This document shows positions 7,898 to 17,029 of a stretch of DNA of 20,904 bases, piece after piece. The DNA is from Verrucomicrobia bacterium TMED40 (GTDB lineage Bacteria; Verrucomicrobiota; Verrucomicrobiia; Opitutales; Seribacteraceae). Each line of letters opens with the position of its first letter. Positions within the stretch are counted from its first letter, which is position 1. A program made the translations under genes and the position numbers. The stretch covers positions 66,721 to 87,624 of the forward strand of contig NHCT01000014.1 in assembly GCA_002167605.1 (NCBI GenBank), given 5' to 3'. Under the pieces are notes generated by a model, which saw only the letters and a list, made by a program, of their open reading frames with translations, was not told where the DNA came from and ran no database searches.

Positions 7898-8658
7898 CAG
7901 AGATAACTGACCACCCCCCAATCCCCATAGATAGGCAGTGTCAAGTGATCGCCTATCATTCAGCAGGAATTTGGGCATTTGAAAAATCTGCGGGTATCCT
8001 CAGCCATCCGAACAAGGAACAGAATCATGCCAAAAAAGCTCACTCCCTCATAAATGCTGAGTTCGATCACGATTTAGAATGCTACAAATGGATGGACTCG
8101 TCAAATGAGCAACAGTACCTTCATTTGTGTCATCGTTTGGATTCACCCACTTCTGGAGTCATTTTGGGGGTATCCACACCGTCCCTCGCCACAACCCTTC
8201 GTCAGGCCTTTGCCGAACGCAAAGTAAGAAAGAATTATTATGCGGTCGTTCAATCTAAGGGGAAATTTAGAGAAGGTCTATGGAAAGATCCTTTGGTCGT
8301 TCAGCGCTCTCAGGGGAAATTACGGGTTGCCAAAGGAAGAGGACCCCTTGCCCTGACCTCGGCTTCAATCGTGAGGCAGAAGGGGGGACTGTACGGACTA
8401 TCTCTGATCAAACTCGAACCAAAGACCGGAAGGACTCACCAATTAAGAGTACAATGCTCCCTTAGAAAAATGCCGATCCTTGGGGACCGGACATACGGAG
8501 ATTTCTCGCTCAATCGCAAAATTGCTCGAGCGACAAAAGTGGATCGACTCTGCTTGCATGCCGGAGAAATCGAACTCCAAATCCAAACCGGCAACGAAAC
8601 CATTGATTTTTTCGTAGACTCGCCCCTGCCCCGTTCATTTGGCAAATTACTTACCTAG
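7894..8658 (+). CDS. RluA-family RNA pseudouridine synthase
   Basis: A 254-residue pseudouridine synthase of the RluA/RsuA superfamily, converting uridine to pseudouridine in rRNA or tRNA. The catalytic Asp83 lies in CHRLDSPTSGVIL, the family motif HRLDxxTSG. Further landmarks are RKNYYAVV and the closing GRTHQLRVQ followed by PILGDRTYG. No S4 RNA-binding domain is present, as in RluA/TruC-like members. The chosen start is GTG at 7894, overlapping the previous stop as GTGA; an ATG at 7828 is in frame but would add 22 residues running inside the TonB-like gene with no family match. The target base is not predictable. Its final TAG shares the self-complementary CTAG at 8655-8658 with the stop codon of the convergent beta-barrel gene. 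Confidence 0.92.
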   Translation: MTEITDHPPIPIDRQCQVIAYHSAGIWAFEKSAGILSHPNKEQNHAKKAHSLINAEFDHDLECYKWMDSSNEQQYLHLCHRLDSPTSGVILGVSTPSLATTLRQAFAERKVRKNYYAVVQSKGKFREGLWKDPLVVQRSQGKLRVAKGRGPLALTSASIVRQKGGLYGLSLIKLEPKTGRTHQLRVQCSLRKMPILGDRTYGDFSLNRKIARATKVDRLCLHAGEIELQIQTGNETIDFFVDSPLPRSFGKLLT

Positions 8659-9596
8659 AAATAAAAGTGTGCTCCTATTTCCGCCAAATAAGCATTGATC
8701 GAATCCAAGGAATCCTGTCCATGAAAGGAACCTAAATAGGTCAAACTTAGGTTCAATGTTCCACGATCTGAAATTGTAATGCGGCTACCAATACTGGCAG
8801 AGTAATTGAGGGAATTCACGCTCTGGTCAGGATAGGGCAAAGGCATATCTGATAGCGAAGAAAATGAATAGCCAGCACCGAGACCCAAATCCAAAGTGAG
8901 CCAAGGATTTACATCAAGAAGGTAATTCCCTTCAAATCTCATGTTATGAAGACTAAGAATTCCTGTTTTGCCCACGGGAATGGAAAACCCCGAACTTGCC
9001 CACAACCAGTCACTCCATGCCTCCTCAGATAAATTTGCCTGAGAATAGACATAACTGAATGAAAAACTCCATTGCTCGAATCTGCGACCCATTTCTAATC
9101 CACCTGCAAAAGATGTATCAAATTCAATTGGGATTTCATCGCTCTGATAAGAAAGTTTGGTGGGTTGGGCAACAAACGCACCCAACGAAAAGCCCAGGTA
9201 ATAACGATTTTTCAGTTTCGTTTTGATTGCGTTGGTTAAGGATGCAGAAGATGCGTCCATCTCTTCGGATGAACCAGATTTACTCTCATGCGTGGGCGGA
9301 GGGTCTACGGATGCACCAAGTTTGTCGTTGAGTTTTTGGGCAGGTTCCCCTTTCTCTAATTCAAACTGCGTATTGAAGAGCTGGTTCCAGCGCAGGCGAC
9401 TCGCCCTAAGCCTCTCTTCGTAGGAATTAACTTGGCTTCGAAGATTTTGGACTTTTACCTCAAAAGCACGATCGGTCAAAGGGACATATCTCTCATACGA
9501 TGAGGAGGAATATTCTTGAGCAAAGGAACATCGGCTCGAAAGAACCAAAAGGCAAAGTACTATGATAGGTGGAAGCTCTCTCATTGAAAAGATCAT
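8655..9596 (-). CDS. Outer-membrane beta-barrel protein (barrel B), coupled to the giant surface protein
   Basis: A 313-residue exported protein. The signal peptide (from either Met1 or Met5, hydrophobic PPIIVLCLLVLSS) ends at SFA-Q. Residues ~45-80 are heptad-like and charged (VKVQNLRSQVNSYEERLRAS), a likely short coiled coil, followed by a polar linker to about residue 117. Residues ~118-313 show about eight alternating amphipathic strands ending in the aromatic HFYF, as expected for an OmpA/OmpX-size outer-membrane barrel recognised by the Bam machinery. Its ATG overlaps the TGA of the giant gene as ATGA, so translation is probably coupled. It closely parallels the 313-residue barrel encoded at 17030-17971 in size and plan. 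No specific substrate or partner is identifiable; anchoring or surface display of the giant protein is an inference from context. Confidence 0.72.
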   Translation of the reverse strand: MIFSMRELPPIIVLCLLVLSSRCSFAQEYSSSSYERYVPLTDRAFEVKVQNLRSQVNSYEERLRASRLRWNQLFNTQFELEKGEPAQKLNDKLGASVDPPPTHESKSGSSEEMDASSASLTNAIKTKLKNRYYLGFSLGAFVAQPTKLSYQSDEIPIEFDTSFAGGLEMGRRFEQWSFSFSYVYSQANLSEEAWSDWLWASSGFSIPVGKTGILSLHNMRFEGNYLLDVNPWLTLDLGLGAGYSFSSLSDMPLPYPDQSVNSLNYSASIGSRITISDRGTLNLSLTYLGSFHGQDSLDSINAYLAEIGAHFYF

Positions 9597-12500
9597 TGTG
9601 CGTAACGTTTCCGAAGAATATTCTCAATGGTGGCTAGTTCGAATACTGCCTTCAAGCTTCTTTTCGTTTCGAGTTTTTCAATAATAAATTGATCATCCCA
9701 TGAAATGGAGCCATTCTCATCAAGCCAACCCATAAAAATGGAACGGTCTGCTGCCTGAACCTCCGCTTGTAGTAAAACCGATTCTCCAAAATTATATTCG
9801 TTTTTGAGTCCTTGAACCGCCCCCTTTCCATTTCCTAAATATTCAACCTCAACCGACATTGGTGAAATTTTAGAAAATTGAGCGGCAACATTTACAGAAC
9901 GGTTCAATGGAGAAACGAAGGTGAACTCATGGAGTTTAATTTTCTCTTGATTAGACGATTTGTCATGCTTTACCGTCCAACCATCAAAAATGTAGCCGTA
10001 ATTCGGCTCGGCAGAGAGTGAAGGCAAAAGGCCTGACACATACATTCCTCCGCCTGATACTTCCCCATAGGTTGGGTTTTGGTTATCAATAGATACGAAA
10101 AACTCTAAGTTCGGATTGGTTTGGCCGGTATTTTTACCAAACCCCGAAGGTTTAACTAGAAACCAAGCATTTCTTTCATAATCAAAAAACCAACGAGGAT
10201 TAGTAGTTTCGGGAGAATGCCAAAGATAACTCTTCCATTTGTTAGAAAAGAAAAAATGCTTGCGTCCGTCATGATAATTTTCAGAGCAGGTCCAAAGCCA
10301 ATCCTCTAAGATTGGGTCCCAAATCCATACCATCTTATCATTGGCGTCTTCAGTAAATAACCAACCATGAACGGAATGATAAATCCAGTTCGAGTTTGGA
10401 TCCGCAAAGAATTTGCCGAACCAATCATGCTCATACCATGAAGTACCTTCGATTACCTTTACCGAATCACCCATGGCAATGGGTAATGGTGCATCAGCAC
10501 CTGCGTAGGCTATTGGCACCCAAGTAGAGAAATGGTCGACCAAAAGGTGAATACTTTGGTTTGAATCAAGAACTTGATTGGGCTCGGGGCGCCAAGAGTT
10601 GAAGGAATGATCAAAATACGCCACTTGGACATCCGAGGCGTTGAGGTCCATACCTTCGAGAAAAAAAGAATTCAAAGGTATTCTTAGTTTGACCTTTTTT
10701 GTAAACTGACCGTCGATCAGCCTTCCCTTTTCATCAAACAAACTTATCTCATATCCATAACCCACAGGTACACAGAACAAATCTCGATGCAACGAATCCA
10801 GACTCGGTGATACTACCACACGTATTGTCCTTTGGCTTGGATCAACCGGAATTGCTCCTTTGGGAATTAGAATTTCCATGCCATCTTCCAAAAGCAATCT
10901 ATAATCAGACCACGGATCAAAAAATTCACCTTTTACCTCGGGCATCGGAGTCGCCCCGCTAAAATCCATTAATTCAAGTTCAATTTCTGTGTCGCCGCTT
11001 GTGTGTGGGCCAATATCATTAAAGGTTGCCATGTCTTTTCCGAGCAAAGGGTCGTAATACATTCCACCTACATACCACTCAAGGTTTGGCGGTACATCAA
11101 CAAATCTAAAGGTACCATCTGCTTCCGCGTACCACCAACTAAACAGCCCCGTAGAGCTTGTGATCCATATGACTGGACGCTTCCTTTGGTCGCCACCGCC
11201 CTGAAGTTGAATCGGTTTTCCGTCAAGTCCAAAGACGATACCTTCAAGAGTGGTGGTATTTAAAAGATTACCGCTAATATTTGTGCGCTCGCCTTCCTTA
11301 GGGACTGTTAGTTCGATCGTTGAAAAAACGGAGCTACTTAGGTCTTCTGTTGCTTTGACAACGAAGGAGTCGGACCCATAAAAATTTAATTTAGGTTCGT
11401 AGGTCCAGTTTCCTTCAATGGGATGAATGTTAGCTGTTCCCCCTTTGGGTTGTTGATTGATGCTGAAGGATATGTCTGTCAAATCACTGCGAGACTTTAA
11501 TCTCGTAGGAATTGTGAGGTTGTGCTCCAAGCTGTTTGAATCAATCCATAACGCCTTGGGCTTTGGCATAAAATATCCCAGTTCCCTCAGTTCCGGCCCT
11601 GGAAAAACCCAGAGGTCGTACATACCTTTGGTCAAGACTTCGCCTTCCATTGAACCATCGGTGGTTGCAAATGAATAACGACTTTTGGGAAACCCTCGAT
11701 TCTGAACATCCGAAGAGTGCATAACCAATTCCAAATTGCAGAGACCGAGAACTCGTTGTTTCGAAGGGGTCAACAGGGTGATCTTGAAAGGAAGCGAGTC
11801 GTCGGAGCTCAAATACTTTATGTTTCCAAAGCCATAGTCGTCCAAGTCAATGCTCTCCGAGTTAACTCTTAGAGCAAGAGAAGAAGACATCGATGGTTGA
11901 AACCCTTTATCTTCTACTGGAACTTCGTAGAGTCTGTAATCGAAAGACCAATTGCCCCGTTCCGGGACAAAAAATGAAAAACTACCATCTTCTGAAATTC
12001 TTTCAACTCGCATGTCCGACTCCTGCTTCGAAGCGGAAACATCTTCTAGGGAAATGGCGAAAACCTCGCCAGACCATCCTTGGTTTTTTTCAATCCCGTT
12101 GCGGGTGAATCTTCCACTTACGGTGACTTGTTTTTTTGCTTTCAGAGAAATTGAATCTTCATACAATTCTTTTGAAAGGTACTCGACTGGAGTCGTAGCG
12201 GGATTGACTGCAGGCAAAGAACCTGTCCAGTCGGCAATTACCCCAAAAGTAACACTTGCGTCATAAATACCTAATAATTCTTCAGCTTCGGGAACCGCAA
12301 GGGAAAAGGCCCCTCGAGGGTCGATCATGGCTTTGGACATCAGAGTTTCATTACCCCAAAGATCAGTTTTCATTAAGTAGGCATGGCCACCGAAATAATC
12401 CTCTCCCCCGGGTAACGAACCTTTAATTTCACCGGTCAGTTCTTCTACAATGAATTCAATATTTTTTTCTTCTTCTGAGGAAGAAATCCATAAACGATTG

Positions 12501-15500
12501 AACTCTGGCTCTTCATATCGTCGAGCATTTTGGGTTATTGAACCCATGAAGTCACACTGAATGGTCCATTGAGCTTGTGGTCTGACTTCAAATTTAAAAA
12601 AACCGGAAAAGTCCGTTTCAGTAATCAGCAATTCCTCAAGATCACTGAGTGCTGTGACGACAACCCCCGGAATCGAAATACCATTCGAATCTCTCACATA
12701 GCCCTGAATCGTCGCCACTAGGTTGCCTACGGAAATCTCGACGCTTTGATTAGAGTCTGAGCTTACCGTAATCGAACTGTATGGTGAATCCATCGCATAA
12801 GAATCAAATACATTTGCTTGAGGAAACTCCGGTTGCTCAAATTCCGGGTAGAAACCAGTCCTAGAGTCAATCCATGGGTAGATTTCATAAAATCCCTCGG
12901 GAACCGAGAGGGTAAAAGAACCGTTATCCTCAACTTTGGCATCAAATTCTCCATTTTCTCCAGATAAACGAACTTCCGCTCCATAACCTGCCAGGTCATC
13001 GACTCCTGAAAATTGGCCTTTGATCAGATTCGAACTGGCAAAGCGGTTGAGGATAAAGTCAACTCTTGACTCAGATTTTAATGAGCTTACTTGAGCAATC
13101 TTCCTCTTCTCTTGTGTAAAATTGGTTTTTCCAACCACTACTTCCCATATCCCTTCCCCCACCGAAAAACTGTAATTCCCATTCGAGTCGGAATTAGTTT
13201 TCAATACTGATCCATTCGAATGAGAAGCAATGATTTCGAAGCCAGACAAAGGCGTATTGTTTTTATCCTCGATCATACCCATGATCTCAAAATCTGTAAT
13301 TTGGAACTCGATAATGGGAAACTTGATGCGAAGATCCGGTTCATGAAAAACTATGTCTCTATGATAGGAAGTATCAGTTGAAATCCACTTTTCATTTGAG
13401 GAAACATCATACTCTAATTCCTTGTTGCCACCAATTTGCGAACTGACATTTTGGCGCACTTCGACCGGTGCAATAAAAATCTCATCAGTCTGATTCGCTT
13501 CTCCAAGTTGCTTAAGGATTGTGTAATTTCCTTCCGGCAAGCTAGAATCACCAGACAATACTTGCAACTCATACGAATCGAGTTCGTAAAATGGAGTGTA
13601 AGGGTGCTCACCTTTAAGATAAGTGAGAGACTCATTTAGGTCACCCATTGCCTCAATCTGGCCGATTTCATAAATATCTTTCAATTCTAAGTATTTTTCC
13701 ACCGAGGAGAGTGTATCGAATTTGTACTTGGTTTTGGCAAAAATACGATATTTTTGATGGTGTTTTGAGATTGGTTCTCCATGGAAGATTCCAGTAGTTT
13801 GGTTTCCCTCGAACCTTACCAAATTTTCATAGTGACCCGAAAAATGAGTCTCTTGCTGAATAAGATATTCCACAGTGTTTGGTACCTTCGGCCAACTGAA
13901 CTCCAATCTCTCGCCAATGACTAAAACTTGCTCGGGGTCAACTATGCGGAAAGAGAAAGTTTGTCGCTTTGATTGGCCAGAATAGGAATCTACTTGAACT
14001 GTAAAATTGTAGTTTCCTTGAGGTAACTGCAACGCGAAATGCCCGGATTCATCGAGCTCACTGTAATAGCCAGCCTCTGAACTAAGACCTGGATTCGAAT
14101 CCATGAGATTTTCAGTTGGAACAGCAAAGCACCAACCGGATCGTGGTTTTTGGTGATCCCCCAAGGCATTTACGAAAGCAGCTTGCCCAATCACATTTGC
14201 CTGATTGAGAACCAGCGAGACATTTCCCTCGTCAAAACCTACCGATACTTGCTTTGATACATCGGTAAAATATTTATAGTGCCCCCCATCTGGCGGATAA
14301 CACGAAAAGTCCCACTGCCCATCTCTTAAGCCTTCCAATCGAAATCGTCCGCAACCATCGCTGTAGCATACGATGGTCAAACCAGTTTCCAAATTTCTTG
14401 CGAGAACTTGTGCATTGGAAACAACCAATCCATTCGGTGAAGAAACGATACCTGAAATCGACTTATAATTAGCAGTGGAAGTCTTTACTTCGAGTGAATA
14501 TGCTTCAGGTTGTTCATGGATCGATCCTTTCGTGAATTCCGGGAATTCATCTAGGTTCAAGATCGATTTGTTGTTTTCTATTGTATATAAATTTGTCCCA
14601 TTAAGTTTTGCTGACCAAGAATTGTCATCCTTATGGAAAGACAACCTTTGATTATTTAATTCTGCGTCTTGAAATGTAGTTGCCGATTTGGATTCAAAAA
14701 CGGGTAGTAAGGAAAGGTGCATAGGTACATCCCTAAGACGGTAAAGAAATTCTCCGTCCGTTGCGGTTCTCTCGGCCACGGGAAAAAAAAGGTCCTCATC
14801 GAAAAGTTCGCTAGGGTCATTATAAAAAACCTCAAGGATTGGAGGACGACCCAATGGAATATTTCCATTTTTGTATGTAACATAAAAGTTGATGTAGGAG
14901 TGATTATCCATGACTAAGTCAATGTTCCCGAATTCACTATCGTTAGAGTCTCCGATGATCTTTGCAGTGGAGCGAGATCGTCCTCCATACCAACTTTCCA
15001 TATAAATTCCTCGCGAATCAGTAGCTTGCACTAAATATTCTCCCCTCGGTAAAGTATATTCGAACTCACCCGTGGATAGATTGTGAAACCCAACCGGAGA
15101 AATAAGTTGCGTGTGATTTCTCGACTGGTCCCAGAAGCTTACAGTCCCAAGGGCAGGAAATGCCTGATCAGTCATCAACATGCCGGAAACCTTAATTTGG
15201 GGTCGCTGAACCAAGGCAAAATCGAGATTTTCAATGGGCGTTTGCTTGCGTATGATCTTTCTTTTATGTTCGTTCGGATTTTGCATCCATACCCCCGAGT
15301 AGTCCCGAGCAAAAAACTGGTACACCCCGGGTTCAAGATCCATCGAAAAGTTGCCATCAACTCCGGTCAATGCCACTCGAATGGGTAAAGCTTCGAGCTT
15401 CTGTCCCTGTTCTCTTATCTCGATTGCAATTCCCGCCAAGGGAGAATTATTTGTATCAGTCACTCTTCCGGCAACCATCGAATTAATGGATGAATTTACA

Positions 15501-16834
15501 TCAAAAGTATCAGTTGTTAGAAGAGTCGGAGAAAGTGGCCAATTTACATTAGTCAATTCGAGTGTTTTATCTGAAACTTTCACTACACCTTCCGTGTAGC
15601 TTGTTGGACTGAACACAGTATATGGTTCGTTTGAGTACGCCCCAATAATTTTCAATGAATACCAACCAGGATCAATTTTGATCGTATAATTTCCATTTTC
15701 TCCAATGTGAAGCTTGGTTTTAACGGGTAATTCTTCAGCCATGGACTGGTTCACATCGAAAGCTAAAATCTCAAAGTGATCGATTCCACTAGCATTTTCA
15801 TTTTCGTCGTCGTAAACCCGGCCTTTGATGACACCCTCGGGTTCTTTGCTCGAAGCGTTATCGGATGGATCATCTAAAATCTCCAATGTGAAATTACCGT
15901 CAAATTTCTCTCCACCTCCATCCGTGACTCTCGCAGAAAATAAGAATGTCTTATTAGCCTCAAAATCGAACATTCGATTGGTTAAGACTTTTCCGTCTTT
16001 AGTTACATTAAGATCAGGGGCAAGTCCTCGGTCAATCAGAGAGTAAGAAAGTATATCGAAAGCATCGGGATCTTTGCCATGCAAAGTTCCAACAAGCTGT
16101 CCCGCAGTCAGATTCTCGTCTATGCCCGCGGAAAAAAACTTAAGATCGGAAGGAGCATGATTTTCATATTGGTCTTCAATATAAATGGTGAAATTCTTAT
16201 TAAGGGACTGATACCCAGACGCAGAGACTTGAATTTGTAATTCTTTTTTTGGAGTTTGCTCATAGTCAAATCCATTCACAGCAATCAACTGATCTTCACG
16301 GATGGAAAAGTTTTTGTCATCATTCAAGATGAGATAGGTAAATTGGGTACTCTGATTGTTATCATCAGCAATTCCAATCAGGGAACCAACAGGAAAATTT
16401 TGCTCGTTCTCAGGAAAACGGTCTTTTGAAAGAATCAAATTTATGATTTCTGGTATGTCGCTCACTTCTATGACAAAAGACTGAACGAGACTTTTCCCAC
16501 CAGATGAATCTCCTTTTAAGGTTATGGAATACTTAGACGAGGATTCGTAGTCGAGGGATTGTGCTGTGTACAGAGAACCATTGGATTCCAATTTGAACGA
16601 ATTCTCAGCCCAACCTGGAGTCACCTGGAGAAGTTGAAATGAATAGGATTCATTTTCATCTTGGTAGATAACATCAAAAAATCCGACAGAAGTACCAACC
16701 GGAGAATTCTCTGGAATATCCGTGTTAGTGAAAGTAATACCTTGAACTAACGCGATCAAATGAGTGGAATGAAACGCGAAGAGGAGCAAGCAAAGTTGCT
16801 TTGTTACTCTTGTAGAAATCAAGGGTAACTTCAT
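9593..16834 (-). CDS. Giant exported multidomain surface protein (cadherin-like, carboxypeptidase-regulatory-like, Trp-rich, InlB-like repeats)
   Basis: About 2413 residues. The ATG at 16832-16834 is preferred because it gives a classic signal peptide (KLPLISTRVTKQLCLLLFAF, then a hydrophobic stretch to HLIA); a TTG at 16885 would add 17 residues before it. Order of parts: three cadherin-like repeats (~33-323) with PEN, LDYE/FDYE/FDFE and D-G-G-G landmarks; a long array of ~10 carboxypeptidase-regulatory-like modules (~335-1900) opening with G-x-V-x-D-x-N-x-x-P-L-x-G; a bacterial Ig/cadherin-type module (~1791-1831); a ZU5-like segment with EILIPKGAIP (~1985); a Trp-rich domain (~2131-2230); and two InlB-type repeats with FDGW and FMGW (~2243-2400). 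No sortase, PEP-CTERM or type IX sorting signal is visible at the C-terminus (ILRKRYAQ). Probable role: adhesion or matrix binding at the cell surface, inferred from domains only. It lies between two barrel genes. Confidence 0.82.
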   Translation of the reverse strand: MKLPLISTRVTKQLCLLLFAFHSTHLIALVQGITFTNTDIPENSPVGTSVGFFDVIYQDENESYSFQLLQVTPGWAENSFKLESNGSLYTAQSLDYESSSKYSITLKGDSSGGKSLVQSFVIEVSDIPEIINLILSKDRFPENEQNFPVGSLIGIADDNNQSTQFTYLILNDDKNFSIREDQLIAVNGFDYEQTPKKELQIQVSASGYQSLNKNFTIYIEDQYENHAPSDLKFFSAGIDENLTAGQLVGTLHGKDPDAFDILSYSLIDRGLAPDLNVTKDGKVLTNRMFDFEANKTFLFSARVTDGGGEKFDGNFTLEILDDPSDNASSKEPEGVIKGRVYDDENENASGIDHFEILAFDVNQSMAEELPVKTKLHIGENGNYTIKIDPGWYSLKIIGAYSNEPYTVFSPTSYTEGVVKVSDKTLELTNVNWPLSPTLLTTDTFDVNSSINSMVAGRVTDTNNSPLAGIAIEIREQGQKLEALPIRVALTGVDGNFSMDLEPGVYQFFARDYSGVWMQNPNEHKRKIIRKQTPIENLDFALVQRPQIKVSGMLMTDQAFPALGTVSFWDQSRNHTQLISPVGFHNLSTGEFEYTLPRGEYLVQATDSRGIYMESWYGGRSRSTAKIIGDSNDSEFGNIDLVMDNHSYINFYVTYKNGNIPLGRPPILEVFYNDPSELFDEDLFFPVAERTATDGEFLYRLRDVPMHLSLLPVFESKSATTFQDAELNNQRLSFHKDDNSWSAKLNGTNLYTIENNKSILNLDEFPEFTKGSIHEQPEAYSLEVKTSTANYKSISGIVSSPNGLVVSNAQVLARNLETGLTIVCYSDGCGRFRLEGLRDGQWDFSCYPPDGGHYKYFTDVSKQVSVGFDEGNVSLVLNQANVIGQAAFVNALGDHQKPRSGWCFAVPTENLMDSNPGLSSEAGYYSELDESGHFALQLPQGNYNFTVQVDSYSGQSKRQTFSFRIVDPEQVLVIGERLEFSWPKVPNTVEYLIQQETHFSGHYENLVRFEGNQTTGIFHGEPISKHHQKYRIFAKTKYKFDTLSSVEKYLELKDIYEIGQIEAMGDLNESLTYLKGEHPYTPFYELDSYELQVLSGDSSLPEGNYTILKQLGEANQTDEIFIAPVEVRQNVSSQIGGNKELEYDVSSNEKWISTDTSYHRDIVFHEPDLRIKFPIIEFQITDFEIMGMIEDKNNTPLSGFEIIASHSNGSVLKTNSDSNGNYSFSVGEGIWEVVVGKTNFTQEKRKIAQVSSLKSESRVDFILNRFASSNLIKGQFSGVDDLAGYGAEVRLSGENGEFDAKVEDNGSFTLSVPEGFYEIYPWIDSRTGFYPEFEQPEFPQANVFDSYAMDSPYSSITVSSDSNQSVEISVGNLVATIQGYVRDSNGISIPGVVVTALSDLEELLITETDFSGFFKFEVRPQAQWTIQCDFMGSITQNARRYEEPEFNRLWISSSEEEKNIEFIVEELTGEIKGSLPGGEDYFGGHAYLMKTDLWGNETLMSKAMIDPRGAFSLAVPEAEELLGIYDASVTFGVIADWTGSLPAVNPATTPVEYLSKELYEDSISLKAKKQVTVSGRFTRNGIEKNQGWSGEVFAISLEDVSASKQESDMRVERISEDGSFSFFVPERGNWSFDYRLYEVPVEDKGFQPSMSSSLALRVNSESIDLDDYGFGNIKYLSSDDSLPFKITLLTPSKQRVLGLCNLELVMHSSDVQNRGFPKSRYSFATTDGSMEGEVLTKGMYDLWVFPGPELRELGYFMPKPKALWIDSNSLEHNLTIPTRLKSRSDLTDISFSINQQPKGGTANIHPIEGNWTYEPKLNFYGSDSFVVKATEDLSSSVFSTIELTVPKEGERTNISGNLLNTTTLEGIVFGLDGKPIQLQGGGDQRKRPVIWITSSTGLFSWWYAEADGTFRFVDVPPNLEWYVGGMYYDPLLGKDMATFNDIGPHTSGDTEIELELMDFSGATPMPEVKGEFFDPWSDYRLLLEDGMEILIPKGAIPVDPSQRTIRVVVSPSLDSLHRDLFCVPVGYGYEISLFDEKGRLIDGQFTKKVKLRIPLNSFFLEGMDLNASDVQVAYFDHSFNSWRPEPNQVLDSNQSIHLLVDHFSTWVPIAYAGADAPLPIAMGDSVKVIEGTSWYEHDWFGKFFADPNSNWIYHSVHGWLFTEDANDKMVWIWDPILEDWLWTCSENYHDGRKHFFFSNKWKSYLWHSPETTNPRWFFDYERNAWFLVKPSGFGKNTGQTNPNLEFFVSIDNQNPTYGEVSGGGMYVSGLLPSLSAEPNYGYIFDGWTVKHDKSSNQEKIKLHEFTFVSPLNRSVNVAAQFSKISPMSVEVEYLGNGKGAVQGLKNEYNFGESVLLQAEVQAADRSIFMGWLDENGSISWDDQFIIEKLETKRSLKAVFELATIENILRKRYAQ
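9636..10104 (-). repeat. Two C-terminal InlB B-repeat-like units
   Basis: Two units with the pattern G-x-V-x-G-x-G-x-Y, a strand ending in A-E, then F-D-G-W or F-M-G-W and a final A-x-F. These match the Listeria-Bacteroides (InlB B) repeat, a small beta-grasp module in surface proteins. The second ends ten to twenty residues before the stop. Confidence 0.65.
10150..10441 (-). other. Trp-rich domain typical of Verrucomicrobia surface proteins
   Basis: Within about 97 residues there are about 14 Trp, in repeated W-I-Y-H, G-W-L, W-I-W-D, D-W-L-W and P-R-W-F-F-D-Y patterns. I recognise this arrangement from large secreted proteins of Puniceicoccales-type Verrucomicrobia, where it usually lies near the C-terminus; its function is unknown to me. 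It supports the taxonomic call. Confidence 0.6.
11060..15835 (-). repeat. Array of about ten carboxypeptidase-regulatory-like beta-sandwich modules
   Basis: Recurring openings such as GRVTDTNNSPLAGIAIE, GIVSSPNGLVVSNAQVLA, GMIEDKNNTPLSGFEI and GYVRDSNGISIPGVVVTA are each followed by a G-x-F/Y-x-F-x-V-P/E-G strand pair. This is the CarboxypepD_reg (prealbumin-like) pattern found in extracellular proteins. Spacing is irregular, about 80-400 residues, with unassigned beta-rich segments between modules, and an Ig/cadherin-type module (YEPKLNFYGSDSF) interrupts the last part. Confidence 0.65.
15866..16738 (-). repeat. Three tandem cadherin-like repeats in the giant protein
   Basis: Each ~95-residue unit has a PEN or DEN near its start, a hydrophobic beta-rich centre, an L/F-D-Y/F-E landmark and a closing I/V-E-V/I-x-D strand. 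The second and third units retain acidic residues at positions used for calcium binding in cadherins (for example GKDPDAFD), so calcium-stiffened rods are plausible. The repeats are divergent at DNA level, suggesting an old duplication. Confidence 0.7.
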
Positions 16835-16938
16835 TGACAATCTCAATGGAAGTCTTTGGGCAAAAGATGTAATCAGGTCAAACAAGGGCGATCCGAAAAC
16901 GGATTAAAAAAGGCAAGTTTAGAATGATACAAATATGT

Positions 16939-16968
16939 CTAATAGAGACTTTGGTTTGCAAGGGTAAA
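16939..16968 (-). promoter_or_regulatory. Weak candidate promoter for the giant protein gene
   Basis: On the minus strand TTTACC (16963-16968) and TATTAG (16939-16944) are 18 nt apart in the AT-rich 195-nt gap between barrel A and the giant gene. Each box matches four of six consensus bases. It would leave a ~100-nt leader. Readthrough from barrel A is an equally good explanation because no terminator is seen in the gap. Confidence 0.2.
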
Positions 16969-17029
16969 TTGTTGATTTTGTACCGAACAAAACTGAAATC
17001 TTTATTCAACTAGGTGGAGAACAATAAAA

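Noticed and set aside
9593..16834. Many 60-100 residue plus-strand frames within the giant gene
   Set aside because: All are antisense shadows of a continuous, domain-rich reading frame, without start signals or recognisable domains.
16835..16885. TTG at 16885 as start of the giant protein
   Set aside because: It would place 17 residues before a normal signal peptide that begins at the ATG at 16834; kept only as an alternative.
16891..16904. Inverted repeat ATCCG-AAAA-CGGAT as a terminator
   Set aside because: The stem is only 5 bp and, on the minus strand, the T run precedes the stem instead of following it; on the plus strand it is followed by A residues.
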